Below, piece by piece: positions 1-10,626 of a DNA stretch of 64,000 nt. Made by a program: the position numbers and the translations under genes. The notes under the pieces are model-generated. The model had not been told where the DNA came from and ran no database searches. It saw only the letters and a program-made list of their open reading frames with translations. Numbering within the stretch: position 1 is the stretch's first letter; each line of letters opens with the position of its first letter. Source of the stretch: CAWINY01 sp963837635 (GTDB taxonomy: Bacteria > Acidobacteriota > Terriglobia > Terriglobales > Acidobacteriaceae); assembly GCA_963837635.1 (NCBI GenBank), contig CAWINY010000007.1, positions 124,001-188,000 on the forward strand, given 5' to 3'.

Positions 1-2
1 CC

Positions 3-761
3 GGCGACTACAAGGACGTGGTGATCTCGGCGGTGAAGGAAGTTGGCGGACCCAGCTTCTTTGCGCTGCTGGTGATTGCCGTTTCGTTCCTGCCGGTGTT
101 TACCCTGGAAGCGCAGGAAGGCCGCCTGTTCAAGCCGCTGGCGTTTACCAAGAACTTCGCCATGGCCATCGCAGCGCTGCTGGCCATTACCCTGGATCCG
201 GCCATGCGGCTGCTGTTCACCCGCATGGACAATTTCAAATTCCGGCCCAAGTGGCTGGCCAGGATCGTCAACGGGCTGCTGGTCGGCAAGATTCACAGCG
301 AGGATGATCATCCCATCAGCCGGCCACTGATGAAGCTCTATCATCCCGTCGTTGAGTTCGTTCTGGAGCACAAGTGGAAGACCATCGCTGTGGCGGTGAT
401 CGCGATGGCTTTAACCGTGCCCGTGTTTTTCAAGCTGGGCTCGGAATTCATGCCGCCGCTGGATGAAGGCACGCTGCTCTACATGCCGACCACCCTGCCG
501 GGCATGTCGGTCGCCGAAGCCTCGCGCCTGCTGCAGGTGCAGGACAAGATCATCAAGAGCTTTCCGGAGGTCGAGCGCGTCTTTGGCAAGGCGGGAAGGG
601 TCGAGAGCGCCACCGATCCGGCGCCCTATTCGATGATGGAGACCGTCATCGTGCTGAAACCGCCAACCGAGTGGCCGAAGCGCGCGCAGTGGTACTCGAA
701 ATGGGCGCCCAACTGGGCGCAAGATATCTTTCTTTGCGCCGCTTCTGGCCTGACCATATGA
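3..761 (+). pseudogene. CusA/CzcA-type heavy-metal RND efflux pump, 5' fragment (truncated by window edge, then frameshifted)
   Basis: This is the middle of an inner-membrane RND pump that exports metal ions with a periplasmic adaptor and an outer-membrane channel. The reading frame is open from the first bases, so the true start lies left of the window. Visible family features are the membrane segment ending in FTLEAQEGRLF, the LAFTKNFAM stretch, and the periplasmic porter segment with GSEFMPPLDEGTLLYMPTTLPG. The frame stays homologous to CusA/CzcA up to about position 720 (WAQDIF), then runs into a short unrelated tail ending at 761. The homologous reading resumes in another frame from about 725, so the gene is split by a one-base-type indel near 715-735. 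It is either a pseudogene or a sequencing error. The metal specificity cannot be told from the sequence. Confidence 0.85.
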
Positions 762-2047
762 GTACGCAGGAGCTGATCTATGGTCCCGGCGGCATGAACG
801 AGGCGCTCACCATGCCCGGCGTGGCCAACGCCTGGACCATGCCCATCAAGGCGCGCATCGACATGCTCACCACCGGTATCCGCACCCCACTGGGCATCAA
901 GGTGCTGGGCTCCGACCTGGGGGAGATCGAGAAAGTTGGCGAGCAGATCGAGGGCACGCTGAAGAACATCCCCGGCACCACCAGCGTCTTCGCCGAGCGC
1001 ACCACCGGCGGCTACTTTCTGGACTTCGATCTGAAACGCGACGAGCTTGCGCGCTACGGCCTCACCGTGGATGACGCGAATGAGGTGTTGATGTCAGCGA
1101 TCGGCGGCGAGCCGGTGACCACCACGGTCGAAGGCCGCGAGCGGTACACGGTTAACGTCCGCTATCTACGCGATTACCGCAGCGACCTTGATGCCCTCGG
1201 GCGCGTGCTGGTCAATACGCCCTCCGGCGCGCAGATCCCGCTGGCGCAGATCGCCAACATCTCGCTGAAGACCGGGCCGGGAATGATCCGCGACGAAAAC
1301 GGCCGACTGAGCGGCTACGTCTATGTGGACGTCAGCGGTCGCGACATCGGCAGCTATGTCAACGAAGCGAAGAAGATCGTCTCCGAGAAGGTGCAGGTGC
1401 CGGCCGGCTACCAGCTCGTATGGAGCGGCCAGTACGAGTCGATGGAGCGGGTGAAGGAGCGGCTGAAGGTCGTGCTGCCGGTCACGCTGTTTATTGTCTT
1501 CCTGTTGCTGTACTTCAATACCGGGTCGGCGGTGAAGACCGGCATCATCCTGCTGGCGGTGCCGTTTTCGGCTATTGGCGCAATCTGGCTGCTGTACCTG
1601 CTCAACTACAACATGAGCATCGCGGTGTGGGTCGGGCTGATCGCCTTGCTCGGCGTCGATGCGGAAACCGCAGTGTTCATGCTGCTCTATCTGGATCTCG
1701 CCTATCACGACGCGATCAGCAAAGGGCAGATGAACTCATGGGACGACCTGCGCGAGTCTATCGTCCATGGTGCGGTAAAGCGGCTGCGGCCCAAGGTGAT
1801 GACGGTGGCCTGCATGCTCTTCGGCCTGCTGCCCATCATGTGGTCGGTTGGAAGCGGCGGCGACGTCATGAAGCGGATTGCCGCGCCCATGATCGGTGGA
1901 ATCATCACTTCGTTCTTGATGGAGCTGATTGTCTATCCGCCGATCTTCGCCATCTGGAAGTGGAACTTTGACGTTAAGCCGAGGCTCCGGAAGGGGATGC
2001 CAAAACTGCTGCAGCCGCTCACGGCGGACGCGGTAACGCATATTTAA
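671..2047 (+). pseudogene. CusA/CzcA-type heavy-metal RND efflux pump, 3' part after the frameshift
   Basis: This is the C-terminal half of the RND pump begun at the left edge. Homologous sequence starts at about position 725 (RRFWPDHMS), so codons before that are out-of-frame overlap; the first ATG in this frame is at 758. Signatures include AWTMPIKARIDMLTTGIRTP, the membrane block with FIVFLLLYFNTGSA, and the GVDAETAVFMLLYLDLAY helix whose Glu corresponds to a proton-relay acidic residue of CusA. Next comes KRLRPKVMTVACMLFGLLP with the conserved Lys. The end at 2047 is the natural C terminus. Nothing downstream completes a cus operon on this strand, although a CusB-like fragment lies at 3.97-4.20 kb on the minus strand. 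Whether a functional pump is made depends on whether the indel near 725 is real. Confidence 0.85.
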
Positions 2048-2183
2048 GCTATGAAGCTCGCAGCATTACGTCCGATCTTGGCTGGCGTTGGTCTGAAAGA
2101 TTCCGTGTTTAAGCCGGGCGGGTGTTTTGAACCAATGCCAGATGCTCCGGTGTGCCGCGTCCCGCCCCGCGCAACCGATGTTT

Positions 2184-2298
2184 TGTCATTCCGAGGCGGA
2201 GGGAAGCGAAGCGGAGGAATCTGCAGTTCTGTTCGCGGTACCGGCAAAGTTGAGTGAAACTGCAGCTTACTCGGCTTCGCTTCGCGTCGGAATGACAA
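2184..2298. repeat. Dispersed palindromic intergenic repeat (copy 1)
   Basis: The element begins TGTCATTCCGA and ends TCGGAATGACA, so its outer arms are inverted repeats. Inside lie GAAGCGAAGCGGAGGAATCT and a complementary TCGGCTTCGCTTCG arm. A second full copy is at 56716-56823, with half-copies at 14863-14902 and 16052-16091. The form is that of a non-coding hairpin repeat scattered between genes; its function is unknown. Confidence 0.75.
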
Positions 2299-2688
2299 TC
2301 GAAGTATGCGGGTGAAGCAGCGTATTTCTCGACAACCTTTTCATCCCTCAGGTGGGACTTACGCACCATGAATGGTTCATCTGCGCTTTAAACACACCGC
2401 GGGCGCGGGGTTTTTTGTGGGGGTTGGGGAAGACAGGTAAACTTTCGAGGTTGAGAACCTTTGGTAAGCAGCCCGACTTTCTCCTGGGCTGCACTCGTTG
2501 CGGCAAGCGCCCGGTGTTACTTCGTTATTCAGAGTAGATGCTGAGCTACCCTGGAAGGATGCTCCCCCTTCGGCTTCTCCATCTGTTTCTTCTGTAAGCT
2601 ATCCTAGCGGCAAGCGCACGCCAGACTCCCGTCGCCTACTAAAAATATCCTATTGCATTTCACGCCGTGGAATGTTTTATTTCATGAC
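2299..2688. other. Non-coding gap
   Basis: No gene is supported here. The short open frames lack a recognisable protein family and a ribosome binding site. The only structured element nearby is the palindromic repeat that ends at 2298. Confidence 0.5.
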
Positions 2689-3927
2689 ATGGAACGTATT
2701 AAACCACGCTGGTTTCGAAACAATCTTCAAGCGGCTCTCCGGGTCTTGCCCGTCAGCGTTCTGACGGGAGCGCGGCAGACCGGCAAGACCACGCTAACGC
2801 AGGCGATTGAACCGGCTCGGGCGTATTTTACCCTCGACGATCTGGGTGTGCTTGATCAGGCAGAGCGCAATCCCGATTCCCTGCTAGCTACGCGACCGGT
2901 AATCCTGGACGAAGTTCAACGGGCGCCGCAAATTTTGCTGGCGGTCAAACGTGCGGTGGACAAACACCGTCAGGCAGGCGACTTCATTCTCACCGGCTCC
3001 GCCAATCTGCTCCTGATGAAACACGTGGCAGACACGTTGGCGGGCCGTGCGATCTATTTGGAGCTTCGGCCCTTCTGTCCCACCGAGTGGCAGGAGCGTA
3101 AGGAAGCATTGACACCGCTCGACCGTTTGTTCGCCCCGGATTTTGACTGGCGTGAATGGCCGGACGAACCGGGCGACTGGCCGGCATGGCTGCTGCGCGG
3201 AGGATACCCGCCCGCATTGCAAATCGATTCCGAAACCGACCGCGGCCTGTGGTTCGCCGCTTACGTGCAAACCTATCTGGAACGCGATCTGCGGCAATTA
3301 AGCGCCGTCTCCAGCTTGCCCGATTTTCAACGCCTGATGACGCTGGCCGCGCAACGGACCGGCAAACTGCTCAACCAAGCCGATCTGGCCCGCGACGCCG
3401 CGCTCAGTCACCCGACGGCGCACCGGTACGTGAACCTGTTGGAGACCGGCTGTTTGGTGACGCGCATCCGCCCGTTGGCGACCAATCCCTCGACCGCACT
3501 CGTCAAGGCTCCGAAGTTACTCTGGACGGATTGTGGTCTTGCGGCCTGGCTCGCCGGAATCAAGTCGCCCGCCAACGCCACCCAACGCATGGATGCGGGT
3601 TTATGGTTGGAGCAGACCCTGTTTCAAACTCTGGACACGTGGCGGGCCATCGATTCGCAGCGCCGCAAGTTGCACTTTTGGCGGGATCGTGCCGGGCACG
3701 AAGTTGATTTTATTTTGGAAGAGGACGGCAAGTTGGTAGCGCTGGAGATTAAGGCCGGCAGCCAGGTTACCGCAAGTGATGCAATTGGGATTCGCGCATT
3801 CCGGGATTCCCTGAAACGTAAAGCGTCGTTGGTCCGGGGCGTTGTGTTGCACGCCGGCAAAGCACGTCCGCTTGACGCCGACGATGTCGCGCTGCCTTGG
3901 GGATGGATGGTTCCTGAATCATGGTAG
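2689..3927 (+). CDS. AAA-type ATPase with DUF4143 C-terminal domain
   Basis: The protein is about 412 residues when started at the ATG at 2689 (MERIKPRWF); the frame is also open upstream from a TTG at 2653. The Walker A motif GARQTGKTT is at residues 27-35, and a Walker B-like VILDEVQRAP follows at about residue 68. An AAA core and HTGSAN-type sensor region (FILTGSANLLL) come next. The C-terminal half has the family's YLERDLRQLSAVSSLPDFQRLM segment, a winged-helix-like part, and a PD-(D/E)XK-like HEVDFILEEDGKLVALEIKAG motif. That arrangement is typical of DUF4143 ATPases, a large poorly characterised family often carried on mobile or accessory DNA. Length is normal and there is no break. Neighbours are unrelated and no partner gene is evident. 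Confidence 0.88.
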   Translation: MERIKPRWFRNNLQAALRVLPVSVLTGARQTGKTTLTQAIEPARAYFTLDDLGVLDQAERNPDSLLATRPVILDEVQRAPQILLAVKRAVDKHRQAGDFILTGSANLLLMKHVADTLAGRAIYLELRPFCPTEWQERKEALTPLDRLFAPDFDWREWPDEPGDWPAWLLRGGYPPALQIDSETDRGLWFAAYVQTYLERDLRQLSAVSSLPDFQRLMTLAAQRTGKLLNQADLARDAALSHPTAHRYVNLLETGCLVTRIRPLATNPSTALVKAPKLLWTDCGLAAWLAGIKSPANATQRMDAGLWLEQTLFQTLDTWRAIDSQRRKLHFWRDRAGHEVDFILEEDGKLVALEIKAGSQVTASDAIGIRAFRDSLKRKASLVRGVVLHAGKARPLDADDVALPWGWMVPESW

Positions 3928-3966
3928 CTGCGGCCGAATTTGAATCGCTGGCCGAGGCGGCTGGGC

Positions 3967-4203
3967 CTAATAATCCAGGCGAACTCTATCGTATTGTTCA
4001 GCTGGGCCACGATGGGCAGTTCCGGGGCGGCCTCGCGCGCGGCGCTCCTGCGTGGCGACCAAATCGGGGCTGTACAAAGTGAATAGTGGCTGCCCCTTCT
4101 TCACCAACTGGCCAATGTAGTCGACGTAGACGTTCAAGGCTTCCGGCCAAACCTCGACGAGGTAGTTAGCAGTGGCGCCGTGCAGCAGCGTAGCAGTCGC
4201 CAA
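3967..4203 (-). pseudogene. CusB/CzcB-type RND membrane-fusion protein fragment
   Basis: Read on the minus strand, the segment VYVDYIGQLVKKGQPLF followed by TLYSPDLVATQ matches the lipoyl/hairpin junction of heavy-metal RND periplasmic adaptors. These usually read YVDYTGQxVKKGQPLFxIYSPELVATQ. Only about 40 residues are recognisable. The sequence after VATQ no longer follows the family, and nothing N-terminal is found, so this is a fragment and not a gene. It lies on the strand opposite the CusA-like pump 2 kb away, so it is probably the relic of a rearranged cus-type operon. Confidence 0.6.
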
Positions 4204-4237
4204 ACGGTTCGGAGGTCGCTAACCAGAATAGCCGAAG

Positions 4238-4268
4238 ATCTGGCTCGCGACCAGTACGCGAGCCAGAT
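4238..4268. repeat. Perfect 12-bp inverted repeat (stem-loop)
   Basis: The arms ATCTGGCTCGCG (4238-4249) and CGCGAGCCAGAT (4257-4268) are exact reverse complements around a 7-base loop. There is no T-run after it in either direction, so it is not a standard terminator. It lies in the 500-bp gap between the CusB-like fragment and katG. It could be an operator, a cruciform site or a relic of a mobile element. Confidence 0.55.
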
Positions 4269-4703
4269 GTCTGTTAGACGGGCCTTCCGGGATACTTCTT
4301 CTCACTGCCGAGGACTGCTGTACCTCGTGTCCGTGACGGGCCAACCGGAAGTCATCCTGGGTAGCAAGCGGTGCGGAGAAAGTCCGGTAGAGATCGACCA
4401 TCATCTCTGCGATCCCGCGCTCCGCCGGCCCGACGCGCCGATGGTCCGTCGTGTTGAGGACATGGAATGGTACAACGTGCCCAGGCCCGCCTCGGGCTCG
4501 CTCGGTAAGCGGATTCTTCGCGAATGCGAAGTTATTTTCCGGGAGCTCTGCGCGAAGTGCGCTCCGCGCCACGCTTCCGGATAAGTGTCGTAGGCGTGTG
4601 GATACCGGATGAATAGCGCGTCCGTCGGCGATTGCGCGAATGGGAAAGCCAGGATGGGTTATAGTTCGTCACAGCTTTGAGTAATTCAAAGGAAGGCAAA
4701 CAT

Positions 4704-6959
<2,256 letters not shown>

Positions 6960-7235
6960 GCTCGGCGGAAAAGAGAGCTGTCCACTTGGTACTAACCCCC
7001 GTTCCTGATGTTTGGATCGGCAAAAACGGAGGTGGCGCTTTTCTTGGCTCGCGCGGGCCGGATCGCGCCCCCTCTGATTCTTAGGGTCTTAATTAATCGC
7101 TGAAGGCACCGAGTGGTTTGGAAGCTTTCGCTCGAAGCACTGGAATCCATAAGACCATCAGGGTCCTCGACGCGCTTCTTAACTTAGTAACGACCGTTCG
7201 CCTAAGCTCCAATCCGTGGCAGATCAGAACGTAGT
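6960..7235. other. Non-coding gap after katG
   Basis: No open frame with a recognisable product and no hairpin followed by a T-run was found. The region separates katG from the decayed AbiEi-like gene. Confidence 0.4.
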
Positions 7236-7694
7236 GGGGCACAACCACGCTGGTTCCGCTTTGCTCATCTCGAAGCGTCCCGCGCGACAGATTTCTCGAT
7301 ACTGGAAGAGCAGATCACGGCGTCCCTGCGTGAGCACCGGGGGAACAAGAGCGTGGTCACGCGGTGCCTGCAAACCTACCTGCGGGACCCGGAAGCCAAC
7401 GCTGACACCCTGATTCGCTACGCGGAAAAACTCGGCAATGGCGCGGTGTTTAAACGGCTCGGGTTTCTCGTTTCACAGATCCCCGAAAACGAATCACTCT
7501 CTCAAGCATGCCGTCAACGCCTGACTGCGGGCAATGCCAAGCTCGACCCAGCGCTTCCCTGCCGCCGGCTGGTGAAGGGCTGTCCCAGGGCCGCATGTAT
7601 AAAGGCAAAACGTGCCACCGGATTTGGCGGCAAATCTCGGCAGAGATTTGCCGCCTCCAACGCCGCGAGTGCTCCCGGGGTGGCGACGGTTTGA
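7236..7694 (+). pseudogene. AbiEi-like type IV antitoxin/regulator, C-terminal remnant
   Basis: The frame read from about 7257 gives ILEEQITASLREHRGN, then TYLRDPEANADTLIRYAEK, LGNGAVFKRLGFLV and LTAGNAKLDPALPC. This resembles the C-terminal part of AbiEi-family antitoxins, in which RLxxYAxxxGNxAVFKRLGYL is followed by a conserved C-terminal xLDP motif. The N-terminal winged-helix DNA-binding part is missing and no AbiEii nucleotidyltransferase toxin lies next to it. Sequence after about 7560 no longer resembles the family. It is best read as the remains of a toxin-antitoxin gene. The assignment rests on remembered motifs and is moderate. Confidence 0.45.
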
Positions 7695-7753
7695 CCGAGG
7701 TTGAATCGTGCTGCTGCCATCCATAAGTCCTTGTACGAGTTAGCGTATGTCGA

Positions 7754-8129
7754 CCTCAGCATCCCACCACCCGTACCTCGCTCGCGCTCACCGCGACGGC
7801 AGGCGGAAGCAATCCTGCGACCCAACCAATTTCCATCACCGGCGCGGGCTCGTCAGTGTCTCCTGCAAGTCAGGGTTTGTGACGGCACCTAATTTCCTCG
7901 CCCCAGTGCAAGGCATTGCACTTTTGAACCCAAGCTCGAAGGCAACTCGTTGATTTTAGGAAGCGCGAGTATGGCAACTATATTGCACACGGGATGATAT
8001 TGTAATCTTGGCCTTTCGATTTTGGGCGCTGCGGAGCTGGAGTCGCAGTGGCTCCGACAAGGGCTATCTCACGTCTCGACCGGCGTGGCAGTGAACGGAG
8101 TGGGCAACGTGCAGGTGTGCCCTCGCTAA
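7754..8129 (+). pseudogene. Decayed surface-protein remnant with BACON-like and NHL-like pieces
   Basis: From 7754 the frame reads TSLALTATAGGSNPATQPISI and then TGAGSSVSPASQG to a stop at 7880-7882. This resembles a BACON/Ig-like module (xLSFTAxxGGxNPAxQxLSIT). In a different frame ending at 8127-8129, TGVAVNGVGNVQV resembles one NHL beta-propeller repeat (TGVAVDGAGNVYVAD). The two pieces lie in different frames with no start codon, so this is at most the relic of a secreted repeat protein of a kind common in Acidobacteriota. The call is tentative. Confidence 0.3.
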
Positions 8130-8299
8130 GCTTAGGCAGTGTGAATGAAGATTAACTTGACTGACGTAAATAATGGAGGCTAGTGTTTTTCGTAATCGGG
8201 CGCATGGTCAGGCGGGTGACGTTCGGGGTCCTGTGGCCGACATGCGCAGTAGATCGGGCTCTTCTGGCAGTCATATAGGTGTGTTCAGGTTTGATATAA

Positions 8300-8412
8300 G
8301 GCCCTTCCAGGTTTCGCTCATGGTTCAAAAGGCAAGCCAACACATTCAACTCATCAATCTCATCTTTACCCCGGCCCATCTAGGTTTCGCCCGTGGTTCA
8401 AAAGGCGAGCCT
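8300..8412 (+). repeat. Two 39-bp imperfect direct repeats upstream of luxR copy A
   Basis: The stretches at 8300-8338 and 8374-8412 share the pattern GGCCC..C.AGGTTTCGC, then TGGTTCAAAAGGC.AGCC, and are offset by 74 bp. They sit 56-168 bp upstream of the LuxR-type gene that starts at 8468. They may be paired regulator-binding sites or a small local duplication. Confidence 0.5.
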
Positions 8413-8467
8413 CCTATGAGGGCTCTGTCCTATCGCATGACGTTTGAGCTCGGGAGAATAGAAAGCG

Positions 8468-9118
8468 ATGACATCAGACAAACATACGCCGCCAAATGGA
8501 CGGTCCCCGGTACTTTCAGCTCCTGGATTAATCCTCGTTGGACCGACGCCGAAGCAAATCGCCTATAACCTTGAGGCAGTACAAATCCTGGCCTATCCAA
8601 ATCTGCCACCAGCAGGTGTGAAGCGCGTCGGTACGCTTTTGACCCAGCAGTTGGCAGTCCTGCTTAAGCAACGCTCTGGCACCGAGGACGAGATTGCCGT
8701 AACGGAGATCATCTCTGGCCAGAGGCGGTATCGCTGCACCCGATACGTGCTCAATATGCAGGGGCTGCCAGCCGCGACAACCATGGGCATACTCTTGGAA
8801 CGTATGGGTTCGCCAGATGTCACGGTTCAGGAGCTCTGCAACGGGTTGCACCTGACCGGGCGGGAGCGAGAGGTCGTGGGATTCCTGGTCAGAGGTTTGA
8901 CCGGCAAAGAGGTCGCGCAGCGCATGGGGATTAGTCCCAACACCGTCAAGTCGTTTGTGCGACTGGTTATGACCAAAGCGGGTGTGTCCACCCGAGCCGG
9001 CTTGGTTGGCCGAGTGGCTGGAATTGCGCCGCGTCCGCCGGATATGGCCGGGGCTGCATCTCAGAGTAGAAACGCAGATGCCGCTGGTTTTTCCCGCTCG
9101 ATGTTAAGGGTAGGCTAA
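8468..9118 (+). CDS. LuxR-type HTH transcriptional regulator (copy A)
   Basis: This 216-residue regulator has an N-terminal sensor-like part (about residues 10-125; SPVLSAPGLILVGPTPKQ, then AVQILAYPNLPP). A C-terminal LuxR/FixJ helix-turn-helix begins at LTGREREVVGFLVRGLTGKE and runs through VAQRMGISPNTVKSFVRLVM. The N-terminal part looks like a small PAS-type domain, but I cannot confirm it. It has no receiver domain and no visible autoinducer-binding signature. It is closely related to the gene at 52266-52895 and more distantly to 13136-13678. In the close paralogue the next gene is a sigma factor. Here the sigma-factor relic begins 1.5 kb downstream because an IS5 element was inserted between them. 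The ATG at 8468 is favoured because it aligns with the start of the paralogue (MTSDK/MISDT). Confidence 0.85.
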   Translation: MTSDKHTPPNGRSPVLSAPGLILVGPTPKQIAYNLEAVQILAYPNLPPAGVKRVGTLLTQQLAVLLKQRSGTEDEIAVTEIISGQRRYRCTRYVLNMQGLPAATTMGILLERMGSPDVTVQELCNGLHLTGREREVVGFLVRGLTGKEVAQRMGISPNTVKSFVRLVMTKAGVSTRAGLVGRVAGIAPRPPDMAGAASQSRNADAAGFSRSMLRVG

Positions 9119-9300
9119 GGCGTCGCCTCGGTGTAGCTCCGAAGAGAAGCCCTCCAGGCAGCCCGGCGTAGCTGCAAGCAAAGGTTTGCGTCCGGCAGTA
9201 CACGGAGGGACAGCAATTCCGAAAACCGAGTTCGTTGGGTCTTGGTTGCCACCACCAAAGAGAAAAAAGAGGAAGCGGGTACGCGTTCGATGTCCAGTGA

Positions 9301-9312
9301 AGGAGGATCCTC
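9301..9312 (+). promoter_or_regulatory. Conserved AGGAGGATCCTC element in the luxR-sigma leader (copy A)
   Basis: This 12-mer is identical to the Shine-Dalgarno region of the three tandem secreted-protein genes and to the element at 52071-52082 in the intact paralogous locus. No start codon follows within the usual distance. It lies 183 bp after the luxR stop, almost the same spacing as in copy B (184 bp). Confidence 0.55.
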
Positions 9313-9444
9313 GCCGCCACAGCTGTCATCGAATCGATTTTGCGACCCGCTTCCATTCTAAAATCCCGAAAGACCTGATGATCAGCTCTGGTCCTTCTAC
9401 CAAGAGAACGATCAGAATCATCAATCTTGCAAAAAATGTTTTAG

Positions 9445-10613
9445 GGAAGCTCTGAACAACCAGGGCTTTTGAACCAGCGTGAGCTGGAGGGCAGATTCAG
9501 CCGCCTTTTGGATCGGTTTTCAGGTGAGGGTTTTGCGTTTGCTGTGCCCGAATGCGCCGTGCTGCGCCCCGAGCAACACTACGCCGTCGTTGGGCACAGC
9601 AGTCTCTTGCGAACCATGAACAGATTCACCAGGGCGAAGGCGGTGAACAGCCGATTGGCATTCTTCGCCATGCCTCGGTAGCGTACCTTCACGAATCCGA
9701 ATTTTAACTTCAGCACGCCAAATACATGCTCGACTTTCGAGCGCACCCGCGACTTCGTCCGGTTCTTGGTCCGCTCCACTTGGTCAATCCGGTTTTTGTA
9801 GCGATAGCGCTTGTTGGTGCAGTCCTTGGCACGCGGCGAGCATTCGTGAATTACCTCGCGCTGCCCGCGATAGGCTTGGTCGCCCCAGACGTGGGTCTCA
9901 TCGCCATGCAACAGCTCTGGCAATACCGTCGAGTCGGACACGTTGGCCGCCGTGGCTACTGCGCTATGCACCAGCTTTGTCTTGCTGTCCACGCCCACAT
10001 GCGCCTTCATCCCGAAATACCACTGCTTGCCTTTCCGGGTCTGGTGCATCTCCGGGTCGCGCTTCTGTTGCTGGTTCTTCGTCGAACTCGGGGCGTGAAT
10101 GATGGTCGCGTCCACAATAGTACCCGTCGAAATGCGCACACCGCGCTGCTGCAAGTACAGGTTCACGGTCTCCAGAATCTCGCCCCCCAGTCGATGCTCT
10201 TCCAGCAAGTGGCGGAACTTGCACACCGTGGTCTCATCCGGCACCGGCTCGCTCCCCAAGTCGATTCCGGCAAACTGTCGTAGCACGGGCGAATCGTACA
10301 ACGCCTCTTCCACCGCCGGGTCCGACAGGTTGAACCAGTGTTGGAGGAAGTAGATGCGCAGCATGCGCTCCAGTCCGACGGGACGACGCCCATTACCAGC
10401 CTTCGGATAATGAGGCTCGATCAGAGCGCAGAGTTCGCGCCACGGCACGACCTGCTCCATCTCTTCAAGAAACATCGCACGCCGCGTCTTCTTTGTGTAC
10501 CGCTCGAACCCAGTCGTCATCGCCAGTGTCTGCTGCCTCATCTGCTTTCAGAGTCTCTGGACTCAATCTACACATTGGCCCTGTGGAAAGCAGAGAACTT
10601 AATCAGAGATTCC
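9445..10613 (-). mobile_element. Complete IS5-family insertion sequence
   Basis: The element is 1,169 bp. The left end starts GGAAGCTCTGAACAA and the right end read inward starts GGAATCTCTGATTAA, matching at 12 of 15 positions. It is flanked on both sides by TTAG (9441-9444 and 10614-10617), a 4-bp target duplication of the YTAR kind typical of IS5 elements. One transposase gene on the minus strand fills it. The intact paralogous locus at 51.9-52.0 kb shows what the site looked like before insertion: the sequence CTTGCAARAAATRTTTT runs straight into the sigma-factor coding region. The insertion therefore lies in the promoter/leader of that gene. Confidence 0.93.
9579..10541 (-). CDS. IS5-family transposase
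   Basis: This 320-residue DDE transposase catalyses movement of the surrounding element. An N-terminal DUF772-type region (VGLERMLRIYFLQHWFNLSD and EEALYDSPVLRQFAGID) precedes the catalytic core. The likely catalytic residues are the Asp of TIVDATIIHAP, the Asp of HVWGDQAYRGQ and the Glu of SKVEHVFGVLKLKFGF, with the family's YRGMAKNANRLFTAFALVNL end. The frame is intact from start to stop and both element ends are present, so it may be active. The strand is opposite to the interrupted luxR-sigma locus. Confidence 0.95.
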   Translation of the reverse strand: MRQQTLAMTTGFERYTKKTRRAMFLEEMEQVVPWRELCALIEPHYPKAGNGRRPVGLERMLRIYFLQHWFNLSDPAVEEALYDSPVLRQFAGIDLGSEPVPDETTVCKFRHLLEEHRLGGEILETVNLYLQQRGVRISTGTIVDATIIHAPSSTKNQQQKRDPEMHQTRKGKQWYFGMKAHVGVDSKTKLVHSAVATAANVSDSTVLPELLHGDETHVWGDQAYRGQREVIHECSPRAKDCTNKRYRYKNRIDQVERTKNRTKSRVRSKVEHVFGVLKLKFGFVKVRYRGMAKNANRLFTAFALVNLFMVRKRLLCPTTA

Positions 10614-10626
10614 TTAGGTAATTCGA

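Noticed and set aside
4180..4584. Open frames on both strands upstream of katG
   Set aside because: Neither has a recognisable product, a signal or a ribosome site, and both cross the inverted repeat at 4238.
8173..8568. Plus-strand frame overlapping the start of luxR copy A
   Set aside because: It overlaps the well-supported regulator in another frame and covers the 39-bp repeats. No family match.
9726..10283. Plus-strand frame inside the IS5 element
   Set aside because: It is antisense to the intact transposase and Leu/Val/Ala-rich from reverse-strand bias.
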